Assembly (NCBI GenBank): GCA_964411125.1
Contig: CAYPJU010000125.1
Location: forward strand, 1-11,725
Source of the DNA: JBFIHF01 sp964411125
GTDB taxonomy: Bacteria > Myxococcota_A > Bradymonadia > Bradymonadales > Bradymonadaceae
Reading direction: 5' to 3'
Length of the DNA: 11,725 bases
Positions within the stretch are counted from its first letter, which is position 1; each line of letters begins with the position of its first letter. Below the pieces are notes generated by a model. The model was not told where the DNA came from. It was given only the letters and a program-made list of their open reading frames with translations, and searched no databases. Position numbers and translations under genes: made by a program. Below, in pieces: positions 1-7,000 of this stretch.

Positions 1-26
1 TCGAGACATCCTACCTCGACCGGATT

Positions 27-46
27 CCTATTCACTTTTCAAAGAT
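27..46 (-). promoter_or_regulatory. rRNA-leader-like element (boxA-adjacent type)
   Basis: The minus strand reads CTTTGAAAAGTGAATAGG. From memory, rRNA leaders and 16S-23S spacers of many bacteria carry close relatives of the form CTTTGAAAACTRAATA near the antitermination signals. Together with P1 and P2 it suggests a 16S rRNA gene beyond the left edge. The gene itself is not in the window, so this stays an inference. Confidence 0.45.
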
Positions 47-70
47 GCTCGAAGAATTTCTCCGTCGAGC
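47..70 (-). repeat. Leader hairpin 2 (duplicated element)
   Basis: Plus-strand GCTCGA/TCGAGC perfect 6-bp stem around a 12-base loop, sharing GAAGAATTTYTYCGTC (51-66) with hairpin 1 although the stems differ in sequence. It begins about where a P2 transcript would start. Confidence 0.4.
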
Positions 71-78
71 GGCGGGCG

Positions 79-107
79 ACACTAAGAGTCAGCGGCGTCC
101 GCGTCAA
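79..107 (-). promoter_or_regulatory. Candidate promoter P2 of leftward stable-RNA operon
   Basis: TTGACG (-35, 102-107) and TAGTGT (-10, 79-84) with a 17-base spacer and a GC-rich discriminator (CGCCCGCC). The -35 lies 116 bases downstream of the P1 -35. Two such promoters in tandem are usual for rRNA operons. The -10 matches only moderately. Confidence 0.5.
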
Positions 108-114
108 GCAGTTT

Positions 115-136
115 CGAGAAGAATTTTTTCGTCTCG
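115..136 (-). repeat. Leader hairpin 1 (duplicated element)
   Basis: Plus-strand CGAGA/TCTCG stem around a 12-base loop; it contains GAAGAATTTTTTCGTC (118-133), repeated with two changes at 51-66. It follows P1. Confidence 0.4.
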
Positions 137-145
137 TTTCTGCCC

Positions 146-163
146 CCGATCCCGGGGGATCGG
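146..163. repeat. 8-bp stem hairpin between P1 and P2
   Basis: CCGATCCC and GGGATCGG pair perfectly across a GG centre. It lies in the presumed P1 transcript, upstream of P2, with no T-tract after it on the minus strand. It is probably a leader hairpin rather than a terminator. Confidence 0.4.
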
Positions 164-195
164 CCCGCTTCGGATCTCTCGTCGACGGGCCGCGG

Positions 196-223
196 AGAAT
201 ACAGGACCGTGACGTGGCGTCAA
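196..223 (-). promoter_or_regulatory. Candidate promoter P1 of leftward stable-RNA operon
   Basis: TTGACG (-35, 218-223) and TATTCT (-10, 196-201) are separated by 16 bases and followed by a GC-rich discriminator (CCGCGGCC), typical of stringently controlled rRNA promoters. It points leftwards out of the window. The octamer CTTGACGC at the -35 is repeated in P2. Confidence 0.5.
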
Positions 224-293
224 GGCCCTTGCCCATTTTCTGTGGGCCGTTTCTCCGAGCTCGTCGGAAGTCGTTGAGATTCGGCGAGATCGT

Positions 294-317
294 GGAGGAT
301 CCGAAGTCGGATCCTTC
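294..317. repeat. Near-perfect hairpin in the left intergenic region
   Basis: GGATCCGA and TCGGATCC (297-304 / 307-314) form an 8-bp perfect stem around AG, extended outward by A-T, G-T and G-C pairs. No T-tract follows on either strand, so it is not a classical intrinsic terminator. A looser stem CCCCAC/GTGGGG (319-324 / 336-341) follows. Together they may terminate or process the PAP2 transcript. Confidence 0.4.
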
Positions 318-391
318 GCCCCACATCCCTGTGAGGTGGGGGTAAGACGTTCGAGTTCGATCGATCATTCCCGCACGGTGACTTTTTTTCC

Positions 392-411
392 GGGCGGGGA
401 GGGTCGAGGGG
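392..411 (+). repeat. G-quadruplex-type motif
   Basis: Four G-tracts on the plus strand (392-394, 396-399, 401-403, 408-411) with loops of 1, 1 and 4 bases meet the usual G3+N1-7 rule. The motif lies 22 bases beyond the PAP2-B stop; the G-rich strand is the template for that transcript. Only sequence potential is shown. Confidence 0.5.
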
Positions 412-433
412 TCGACTGTGTGCGGGTCCGTCG

Positions 434-1384
434 TCAGAAGCGAGACATGAGTGCGAACCCTGCGTGGTCGCCCTGGTAGACCGTCGGCGCGATTCGGAAG
501 GACATGTCTCCGCGTCGCTTCTGGCCGCGGAAACCGTAATGCAGGCCGATCGGGACGAGCCAACCGGCGGCGGCGCCGATCGCCCACCCGCCGAGGACGT
601 CGGTGGGCCAGTGGCGTCCGGTCACGGCGCGCTCGATCCCGGTGATGGTCGCGACGCCGATCATCGCCCCGCAGATCAGCCCGTCGCCGATGCCGCCGTA
701 GATCGGGTTGAAGTAGTGGTGGGTGCAGGTCGTACCAGCGGCGGCCATGGCGGTCGCGGGGTGTCCCGCGTACCAGCTCCGGTACTGGATCTCGGTGTCG
801 GAGCAGTCGGTCCCGACCTCGTCGGGGGTGCCGCAGTCGGAGTAACCGGGACGCTCGCGCCCGAGGCCGAAGTAGTGGGGCCACCACAGGGAACCGCCGA
901 CGAGGGAGAGAGCCTCGAGGTCGATCATCAACATCTGATACCCGAGCTCCCAGTCGTGGGCGAAGCCGGTGATGATCGCATCGGCGAAGAGGAAGCTCAT
1001 CGACCCGTAGAACCCGATGTCGCTGATCGTGTGGTGGGTCTTCCAGGTGCTCTCTTTGGAAGGCTTGATGGCGTCGTAGAGCGGGCGGTCGAAGAGCGCG
1101 GCTTCGCCGAGGACGTCTTTGTCGGGCGGGGTGAGCCAGGTCTTGGCGATCACGCCGCCTACTCCGAGGACGCCGATGCCGGCGTAGCCCCACCACTGGA
1201 CCTTCCTCCAATCTTCGGACCATCCCACCTCGCGGCGGCGGCGAGGATCCCAGTCGTCGTCTGCGGTGACCTCGTCGTAGCCTTCGGGAGACTGGATCGC
1301 GCTTCCGGACTGCGCCCAGGCGGCGCCCGAGGCGGGCAGAACGAGGGCGAAGGCGAGCAGGAGGCGGATCGACAGGCTCTTCAT
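434..1384 (-). CDS. Exported PAP2-superfamily phosphatase, paralogue B
   Basis: Predicted 316-residue exported or membrane protein of the PAP2 (phosphatidic acid phosphatase type 2 / haloperoxidase) superfamily. Family members remove phosphate from lipid phosphates or undecaprenyl pyrophosphate; the substrate here is unknown. I chose the ATG at 1384 because it overlaps the upstream stop as ATGA and has GGAG six bases upstream; an ATG four codons earlier (1396) is also open. A Sec signal peptide (MKSLSIRLLLAFALVLPASG, Ala-rich cleavage near residue 24) comes first. PAP2 motifs: C1 is RERP at R178-P179, with the usual lysine of KX6RP replaced by Tyr; C2 is YAGHPA with H208 (AGH instead of SGH); C3 is R252-X5-H258-X3-D262. 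Cysteines 184, 194, 220 and 238 are shared with the neighbouring paralogue. The last 20 residues are beta-like and end in SRF, as in outer-membrane strands. Family is confident; activity and exact location are inferred. Confidence 0.85.
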   Translation of the reverse strand: MKSLSIRLLLAFALVLPASGAAWAQSGSAIQSPEGYDEVTADDDWDPRRRREVGWSEDWRKVQWWGYAGIGVLGVGGVIAKTWLTPPDKDVLGEAALFDRPLYDAIKPSKESTWKTHHTISDIGFYGSMSFLFADAIITGFAHDWELGYQMLMIDLEALSLVGGSLWWPHYFGLGRERPGYSDCGTPDEVGTDCSDTEIQYRSWYAGHPATAMAAAGTTCTHHYFNPIYGGIGDGLICGAMIGVATITGIERAVTGRHWPTDVLGGWAIGAAAGWLVPIGLHYGFRGQKRRGDMSFRIAPTVYQGDHAGFALMSRF

Positions 1385-2238
1385 TGGGTACTCCATCCAT
1401 ACGGATTGTATTGGTGCGAACGTAGTGCTGCTGCGGAGGTCTCGGCGTCGTCCCCGGGTCCGAGGCCATAGTGAAGTGCGGTGGGGATCATCCAGGCCGC
1501 GGTGCCGGCGATGTAGCCGAGGATCACGTCGGAGGCCCAGTGGTAGCCTCCGACGAGTCGTCCGATGCCGGTGACGACCGCGGCGCCGATCATCGCGCCG
1601 CAGGCGATCTTGTCCCCGGCGCCGCCCCCGTAGATCTGTAGTTTGGAATGGTGAACGCAGGTGAGGCCGGCCATGGCGGTGGTGAGTGCGGGGTGCCCGG
1701 CCCAGAAGCTGCGGTTTCGTTCGGGGTTGTCGTCACACTTGTTCGCGACCCGGGTGGGGTGATCGCAGTTCATCAGGACGGGCCGTTCGCGGGCGATCAG
1801 GAGCTGCGGGATCCAGAGAATGGTCGCGATGATCGAGATCGCTTCGAGGTCCATCCCCAGCATCTGCCAGGCGACGTCCCAGGACTCCATGCCGGCCCCG
1901 ACGACGGCGAGGTCCTCGACGAGCCGGTAGGCGATGCCGCCGAAGAACGCGACGTGCGAGGCGTTTCCGTAGATCTCGAACACGGTCTTGTTTTCGGGGG
2001 CGACGGCCAGATAGAGCGGCTCGTCGAACAAGATTCCTCCCCTCCAGTTCGGTTCGGGGTTGGGCCCGAAGAGCCGGATGGAGGCAGCCGTGATGCCCGC
2101 ACCGGTGAGGATCGCCCACTCCGGAGCACTGACCCGGTTCCATTGAGGGTCCCACCGGAGTTCGGGTTCCTGAGCCGAAGCTGACGTCGAGCAGACAGAG
2201 ATCAGCAGTATGAACGCAACACACCAGCAAAAACGCAT
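1381..2238 (-). CDS. Exported PAP2-superfamily phosphatase, paralogue A
   Basis: Predicted 285-residue PAP2-superfamily protein, first of a tandem pair; its TGA overlaps the next ATG (ATGA), so the two are probably translationally coupled. The N-terminus is a Sec signal peptide (MRFCWCVAFILLISVCSTSA, cleavage near ASA-Q). Several hydrophobic segments follow. Family motifs: C1 ARERP at R152-P153 (Gln in place of the usual Lys), C2 WAGHPA with H182, and C3 R227-X5-H233-X3-D237, so both catalytic histidines and the C3 aspartate are present. A cysteine-rich insert between C1 and C2 (C158, C168), then TCVHH (C194) and ACGAMIG (C213), match paralogue B position by position. No Shine-Dalgarno is visible before the ATG; a short hairpin abuts it instead. 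It lies 47 bases after rsmD and may share its transcript. Substrate unknown: lipid phosphate, isoprenoid pyrophosphate or lipid A phosphate are the family options. Confidence 0.85.
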   Translation of the reverse strand: MRFCWCVAFILLISVCSTSASAQEPELRWDPQWNRVSAPEWAILTGAGITAASIRLFGPNPEPNWRGGILFDEPLYLAVAPENKTVFEIYGNASHVAFFGGIAYRLVEDLAVVGAGMESWDVAWQMLGMDLEAISIIATILWIPQLLIARERPVLMNCDHPTRVANKCDDNPERNRSFWAGHPALTTAMAGLTCVHHSKLQIYGGGAGDKIACGAMIGAAVVTGIGRLVGGYHWASDVILGYIAGTAAWMIPTALHYGLGPGDDAETSAAALRSHQYNPYGWSTQ

Positions 2239-2256
2239 GGTGTAGAAATGTACACC
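2239..2256 (-). promoter_or_regulatory. Inverted repeat abutting the PAP2-A start codon
   Basis: On the minus strand GGTGTA and TACACC form a perfect 6-bp stem around a 6-base loop (CATTTC), ending directly against the ATG at 2238. It stands where a ribosome binding site would be, and no SD sequence is visible. It could be a translation-controlling hairpin or an operator; function is inference only. Confidence 0.35.
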
Positions 2257-2285
2257 CGAGCGCGATCGTCCAGCCGCTTGCTCTG

Positions 2286-2834
2286 CTAGCCGGCGCTCTT
2301 ATGGCCGAACACGAGGCGGGTATCGCCGTAGGTTCTTTCGTCGTGGATGGAGGCTTCGTCGGGGGACGGGAGTGGATCGTCGACGTGTTGCTCGAGGACG
2401 AGCAGGGTGTCGGCGTCGACGCGATCGGATCGGCTGATCGCCGCGAGCGCCGTCTTCGCTTCGCCGCTGCCGTAGGGGGGGTCGAGGAAGACCAGGTCGA
2501 CGGTACGGTCGACGAGCGAGAGTCGATCGGCGAATGCGCCGGTGATCACGGTGGCGCGATCTTCCTCTCCGATACGGGCCAGGTTCTCGCGCACGAGAGC
2601 GATCGCCTGCCGCGAAACATCGAAGAACCAGACGTGTTCGGCGCCTCGCGAGATCGCCTCGCAACCGAACGCTCCGGTGCCGGCGAAACCGTCGACGACG
2701 ATCGCCCCGTGAAGATCGCCGAGGATGGAGAAGAGACTCTCGCGCACTCGATCGGTCGTGGGTCGGATCGCTCGGGACTGACCCGACGGGGAGGCCAGGC
2801 GTCGTCCGCGATGGATTCCGGCGATGATTCGCAC
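2286..2834 (-). CDS. rsmD: 16S rRNA (guanine(966)-N2)-methyltransferase RsmD
   Basis: RsmD transfers a methyl group from SAM to N2 of G966 of 16S rRNA in the cytoplasm (E. coli numbering). The predicted protein is 182 residues, close to the family's usual 180-200. The GTG at 2834 is chosen because it begins the characteristic VRIIAGIHRGRRL, has GAGGA seven bases upstream, and gives the family length; the frame stays open further upstream but overlaps the ribbon-helix-helix gene and looks non-coding there. Visible motifs: RPTTDRVRESLFSIL (24-38), SAM-binding VVDGFAGTGAFGCEA (46-60), an acidic FFDVS after beta-2 (70-74), and the N6/N2-methylase motif FLDPPYG (116-122). The C-terminus ends normally. 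In many genomes rsmD is followed by coaD; here it is followed by two PAP2 genes. Very likely identification. Confidence 0.95.
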   Translation of the reverse strand: MRIIAGIHRGRRLASPSGQSRAIRPTTDRVRESLFSILGDLHGAIVVDGFAGTGAFGCEAISRGAEHVWFFDVSRQAIALVRENLARIGEEDRATVITGAFADRLSLVDRTVDLVFLDPPYGSGEAKTALAAISRSDRVDADTLLVLEQHVDDPLPSPDEASIHDERTYGDTRLVFGHKSAG

Positions 2835-2941
2835 TCGTTTGTCCTCAGAAGGTGGGAAGAGCGTGTCGAGGGATGAACTTGCCGAGCCGCGTTCCGCGTC
2901 GAGCGGCCCGATCGCAGGATCCACCGGGCTTCGCGCGGCAG

Positions 2942-2953
2942 CGCCGATCGGCG
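2942..2953. repeat. 12-bp perfect palindrome after the RHH gene
   Basis: CGCCGATCGGCG is perfectly self-complementary and touches the stop codon of the ribbon-helix-helix-like gene, 107 bases upstream of the rsmD start. It could be a protein-binding site. Perfect palindromes of this size also occur by chance in GC-rich DNA. Confidence 0.35.
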
Positions 2954-3157
2954 TCAGTCCTGGGCCTTGGCTTTCTCTTCCACGCTTCGGATTCCCTCGA
3001 GCAACAGGAACCTGATCACGTCGGATCGATTCAGACGCGACTTCATGGCGAACACCGGTTGGCGTTCGATATAGGGACGCAAGTTGTCGATCCGATCGGC
3101 GATTCGCTGTGGAATCCTGAGGGTCAGAACGACGTCGCTGGTTTCTCTCTTCGCCAT
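2954..3157 (-). CDS. Small ribbon-helix-helix-like protein
   Basis: A 67-residue basic protein that I cannot assign to a named family. Its pattern fits a ribbon-helix-helix (CopG/Arc-like) DNA-binding fold: an N-terminal beta strand VVLTLRIP (residues 9-16), helix 1 QRIADRIDNLRPYI, then a second helix introduced by SRLNRSDVIRFLLLEGI (about 40-56). 'SRSxxIRxLLxxGI'-type helices are typical of RHH proteins. The acidic/basic tail ends in KAKAQD. The ATG at 3157 is the only start that keeps the first strand; no good SD is seen. It lies 77 bases after the methyltransferase gene and 119 bases before rsmD. RHH proteins usually act as dimeric repressors of their own operon or as antitoxins, but no toxin-like partner is adjacent. 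A palindrome in its leader could be its own operator (inference). Confidence 0.72.
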   Translation of the reverse strand: MAKRETSDVVLTLRIPQRIADRIDNLRPYIERQPVFAMKSRLNRSDVIRFLLLEGIRSVEEKAKAQD

Positions 3158-3174
3158 ACTGGTAGGGGGTGAGG

Positions 3175-3186
3175 TCTGCTCGCAGA
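3175..3186 (-). promoter_or_regulatory. Candidate operator/leader palindrome of RHH gene
   Basis: TCTGC-TC-GCAGA is a perfect 5-bp inverted repeat with a 2-base centre, 18-29 bases upstream of the RHH-like start codon. A weak -10-like TATACC lies just upstream (3191-3196, minus strand) without a convincing -35. The position suits autoregulation by a small RHH repressor, but this is inference. Confidence 0.3.
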
Positions 3187-3234
3187 GCTAGGTATACAAC
3201 GAGATGCTTCTGCGCGCACCTCCGAAACGCCGGT

Positions 3235-4005
3235 TCAGCGTACTGAGACTTCCCCGCAGTACATGCGGGTCTCGTAGCGAACGACGACAAATCCATCCTC
3301 ATTGTGTGTTTGGAAAATTTCTCGCAGGCCGGCGACGACCGGGTCGTGGTGCGGATGGTCGGGTCTGGGTCCGTACGAGCACGACATCAGACGTCCCACG
3401 AACCCGGGCCAGTCGAGCCGCTGCTCGTTTGGGGCGGTGAACAGATCGTATTCGGTGTGGCCGAAGAACTGCTCGAGAGACTCCTCGAGCGAGGCGCGCC
3501 CCTTCATGAGGTCGGTGTACCCGATCCCGTAGCGTTGCAGGAGCGCTTCGTACTCGGCGTGGAATCCTTCGGAGGTCTTATCCCGGCTGTTCCAGAGAGC
3601 AGCGAGCCGATGAGGGGGTTTGCTGATCCGGACGATCTCGCGGGGGGTTTGCTCGGGATCGAACCAGTGGAGCGCCTGTGCGGCAGTGACGAGGTCGGCG
3701 ACCGCGTCATCGAGCCCGGTTTCCTCGGCGCTTCCGGGGAGCACCCGTACTCGCGCTTCATCTTCGAACGCCAGGGCGCAAGCGCCGCGCATTTCGTCGT
3801 TGGGCTCGACGGCGAGGACGTCCCACCCTTCTGCCGCGAGGACCGCGGTCCAGATGCCGGTGCCGGCGCCGAGCTCGGCGACGGTCGCTCCGGGGACGAG
3901 CCATCGGCGCGATTCCAGCTCGCGCACCACCTCGACCGGGTAGGTCGGGCGATAGCGCACGTAGTCCTCCACCCGATCGCTGAAACGCTCGGTGTTGTCG
4001 GTCAC
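3235..4005 (-). CDS. Class I SAM-dependent methyltransferase (type 11-like)
   Basis: A 256-residue cytoplasmic methyltransferase of the class I (Rossmann) fold; substrate unknown. The GTG at 4005 is chosen because it overlaps the upstream TGA as GTGA, has GAGG eight bases upstream, and begins the typical TERFSDRVEDYVRYRPTYP segment; a longer open frame back to 4224 lies inside the upstream gene. Motif I AELGAGTG sits at residues 43-50, the acidic ribose-binding residue in AVEPND at E67, and the post-II stretch DLVTAAQALHWFDPE at about 104-118. The DRVEDYxRYRPxYP plus QALHWF combination is common in small-molecule methyltransferases of the Methyltransf_11 type, including relatives of trans-aconitate methyltransferase. 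Last gene of the three-gene unit. No signal peptide, so it probably shares a transcript with the two exported proteins rather than a compartment. Confidence 0.9.
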   Translation of the reverse strand: MTDNTERFSDRVEDYVRYRPTYPVEVVRELESRRWLVPGATVAELGAGTGIWTAVLAAEGWDVLAVEPNDEMRGACALAFEDEARVRVLPGSAEETGLDDAVADLVTAAQALHWFDPEQTPREIVRISKPPHRLAALWNSRDKTSEGFHAEYEALLQRYGIGYTDLMKGRASLEESLEQFFGHTEYDLFTAPNEQRLDWPGFVGRLMSCSYGPRPDHPHHDPVVAGLREIFQTHNEDGFVVVRYETRMYCGEVSVR

Positions 4006-7000
4006 TTGCGCAGCCTCATCAGGAAGGCGGCGCTCTGCTCGACCTGAAGGGCCCACTGTTGGAAGACCGGGTACTGCTCGATGGGGACGCGCTGGATCGG
4101 GACGTCGACCTCCGTGCTCAGGACGATCTTCCCGTCCTTCTGTTGCACCGAGCGTCGGTACTCCCCGAACGGTCCGGCGAGGTCTTTGGTGGGCGCCTGC
4201 CCGACGAGCTGCGCCTCTTTCCACGCGCTGACGTCCATCGTCAGGCGGTTCGAGGCGTGGCGCGGCCGCGACACGAAGAGCGGGATCGTCCGGCTCGGCA
4301 GGGACGCATAGACGCTCGCCATCGCCTCGCCGAAGAGCGCGGTCTCGACCGCCCAGACGCCGTTGCCGACCTCACGGGCGAAGCCTGGCCGGACGAACTC
4401 GACGGTGATCGCGAGCGGCTCGTCGGGGTTCTTCTCGTCGTCGATGGTGTACGCGGTCGCGGCAGCGCCGGGGAAGATCCCGGCGGCGAGGGAGTCGGCG
4501 AACTTCGCGCGCGACGTGTCGTCGGTCCGAAGGCGGAGCCCGCCGCGGATGCTGGAGGCGGAGGGCCCGTCGAAGGTGAATCGGATCTTTCCGGTGAGGT
4601 TCCCCTGCGCATCGAGCGTCGCGTGCGCGTCGATCGACTGGTCCTGTCCTCGCACGGTCTCCGCTTTCACGATCTCTCTCTTCGGGTCTTCGCACGTGAC
4701 GCAGATCGCGGGCTGCCCCGTGAGAGCGGGGCCGACGGCATTGAACATGGCGTCGGGTCCGGCGGGGTAGAGCCAGACGGGTTCGCCGGTCGCCGGCACC
4801 ACGGCGCGCAGCAGCACGTCTCCGTATTTGAAGCGCTCTCGGATCGGATACTGCTCGGGGATCTGGTACGCGGACCGCGCGACGTAGACGTCGTTCTCGA
4901 CGCCGAGACGGTCGAGGACGACCTTCAGCACCAGCATCGTGTTCCCCTCCTTCTGCAGGACGGCGTGGTTCACGTCGGTGTTGAAGGAGCGGGGACCGAT
5001 CGAGGGGTCGGGGATGAAGGCGGCGACGTTGTAGTAGATCGCCTTCAGCCATTCGAGGGAGCCTTTCTCTTCGTCGACCTTCGTCCATCGGGCGTACATC
5101 TCGTCGAACGCGCGGTCGGTCTTGGAGCTGTCGAGGATGTCCTCGTGGGTGTCGCGCCGGTAAGCCTCGAGATCGTCGATCGACTGTCCCTGGCGGTACA
5201 TCTGTACCCAGGGGAGGTACTCCTCGATCGAGACCGAGGCGGGCTCGTCCCGCGGCCGGGGGTTGTTCTTCGCGAGGAAGCGGACGGCGGGCTCGCCTTC
5301 GTACTCGAAGCGCTGGAGCTGGGGAGCGTCGTTGACCCGCATGAACTCGGCGATGTCGCCGATCACGACGTATTCGGAGTGTAGCGTGGAGATGTTCTGC
5401 ATGCGGAAGAAGAAGCGGACTCCTTCGACGTGGGACGCGGGCGTTTCGGGTCCGTCCCATTCGATGTAGGCGATCTCGACGAAGTCACCCTCGGCGAGGC
5501 CGGGCATGCTGAGCGTCGCCTTGCCGGCGGTCTGTTCGGGGACGCGTACGGAGCCGTCCTGCTTGATCGTTCGCGCCTGGATCACGCGGGCGTCGCCCGG
5601 GATGTTCTGCTCACCGTAGCGATCGATGGCGCCCTTGGTCATGACGCGGACGACGGTGTGGGTGAGAGTGATCTTGCTGCCGTCGGGGTAGTATTTGCGT
5701 GCGGCGAAGTCGACGGCGAAGTAGGCGTCGTCGTTGGAGAGCGATTTGTCCTGGCTTTCGCTGACGACCTTCATCGCGGCGGCGCGCCCGTCGGGCATGA
5801 GGTCGGTGAGGGGGATGTCGCCGGTGAGCGTCGCGAGCTTCCATTCGAGCCAGGCGCTGTTGCCGTGAACCTGACGGTAACGTTCGAAGAGCGCGATGGC
5901 GTCGACCTCGTCGCCGGCGCCGTAGAGGCGCTCGGCCTGGTCGCTCCAGACGGCCGCCGAGTCGGGCGATCGGTCGCGCGCGGTGGCGAGGACTGCATCG
6001 GCCTCGTCGTCCTGTCCGAGCTCTCGCAGCGCCCTCGCGTAGCGGACCTGAATGTCGCCTCGAAGCGGGGATCGCCCGGCTTCGCGCCGCGCCAGGCGCA
6101 GGCGACCCTGGTCGTCCAGATCGCGTTCTGCGACCCAGGCCTCGTCGAGGGCGGGGCAGAGTTCGTGGGCGGGTGTGATCTTCGCAGGCGGGACGTAATC
6201 GCCCCGTGCATAGAGCGCGCTCTGCACTTCGGAGGCGGCGCGACAATTTCCGGGTTCGACTTCGAGGACCGCGCGCCATGCGGCCTCGGCCTCGGTCGTC
6301 CAATCCTTCGACGAGAGGAGCGCCGCCCAGGACGCGAGCGGGCGCACGGCGCGCAGGTCGCCGTCGACGAGGGCGCCGTCGCGCGCCTTCTCGAGGAGCG
6401 CTCGCGCCTCGTCTTCGTCTCCCTGCTTGGTCAGCCACGCGCCGAGCTCGGCGGCGAACTTGATGCTGTCGGGGTCGATCTCGTAGGCGTGGCGCAACGC
6501 CTTGAGACCGCGAGCGTCACGGAGCCTCGATGGGACCTGCCAGAGCGTCTGGACGTGGTCGGCGTACAGCGAGTACCCGGCCGCGAACTTCGGGTGACGG
6601 GAGGCGAGCTCGTCCCAGACCGCAGCGTATGTGTCGTTGTGACCGTCGTAGTGAGCGGCGAGGGCCGTGACCCAGAGTCCCGCGTCGGTCGCCTCGCGCG
6701 CCTGCTCCGGGGTCACCCAGATCGGCTCGAGCTCGGCGAGCGTCTTCGGTTCGTCGAGCATCTTCGCCGTGGCACCGTCGGTGGCGCCGCCGTCGTGGCA
6801 GTCGGGGAGTTTCCGATCCGCCATACAGCCGTAGGCGAAGTCGACGCCGGACTCGTCCACACCGCCCGACACCGGCAGCAACATCAGGTCGAACCAGTCG
6901 CGGTAGCCCGATTGGTAGGCCATCTTCACGAGGACTCGATGGGTCCCGGGCGTGAGGCGCACCTTGCGCATTCTGCGGCCCGATTCGTAGTCCCCCTCGG

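Noticed and set aside
370..426. CCCGCAC/GTGCGGG long-range inverted repeat as a terminator
   Set aside because: The 7-bp arms are separated by 43 bases and no T-tract follows on the minus strand; likely chance in GC-rich DNA.
39..1469. Minus-strand open frame of 476 codons overlapping PAP2-B
   Set aside because: Same strand but a different frame from the PAP2 gene; extremely arginine-rich translation, and it runs through the promoter-like left region.
464..1471. Plus-strand open frame of 335 codons opposite PAP2-B
   Set aside because: Shadow of the real gene; no SD and no domain.
2835..3302. N-terminal extension of RsmD to an upstream start at 3302
   Set aside because: It would overlap the RHH-like gene completely, has non-protein-like composition, and the family begins at VRIIAG with its own SD at the GTG at 2834.
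4006..4224. N-terminal extension of the methyltransferase to 4224
   Set aside because: It lies wholly within the lipoprotein coding region and is Arg/Pro-rich; the GTG at 4005 has a GTGA overlap and an SD.
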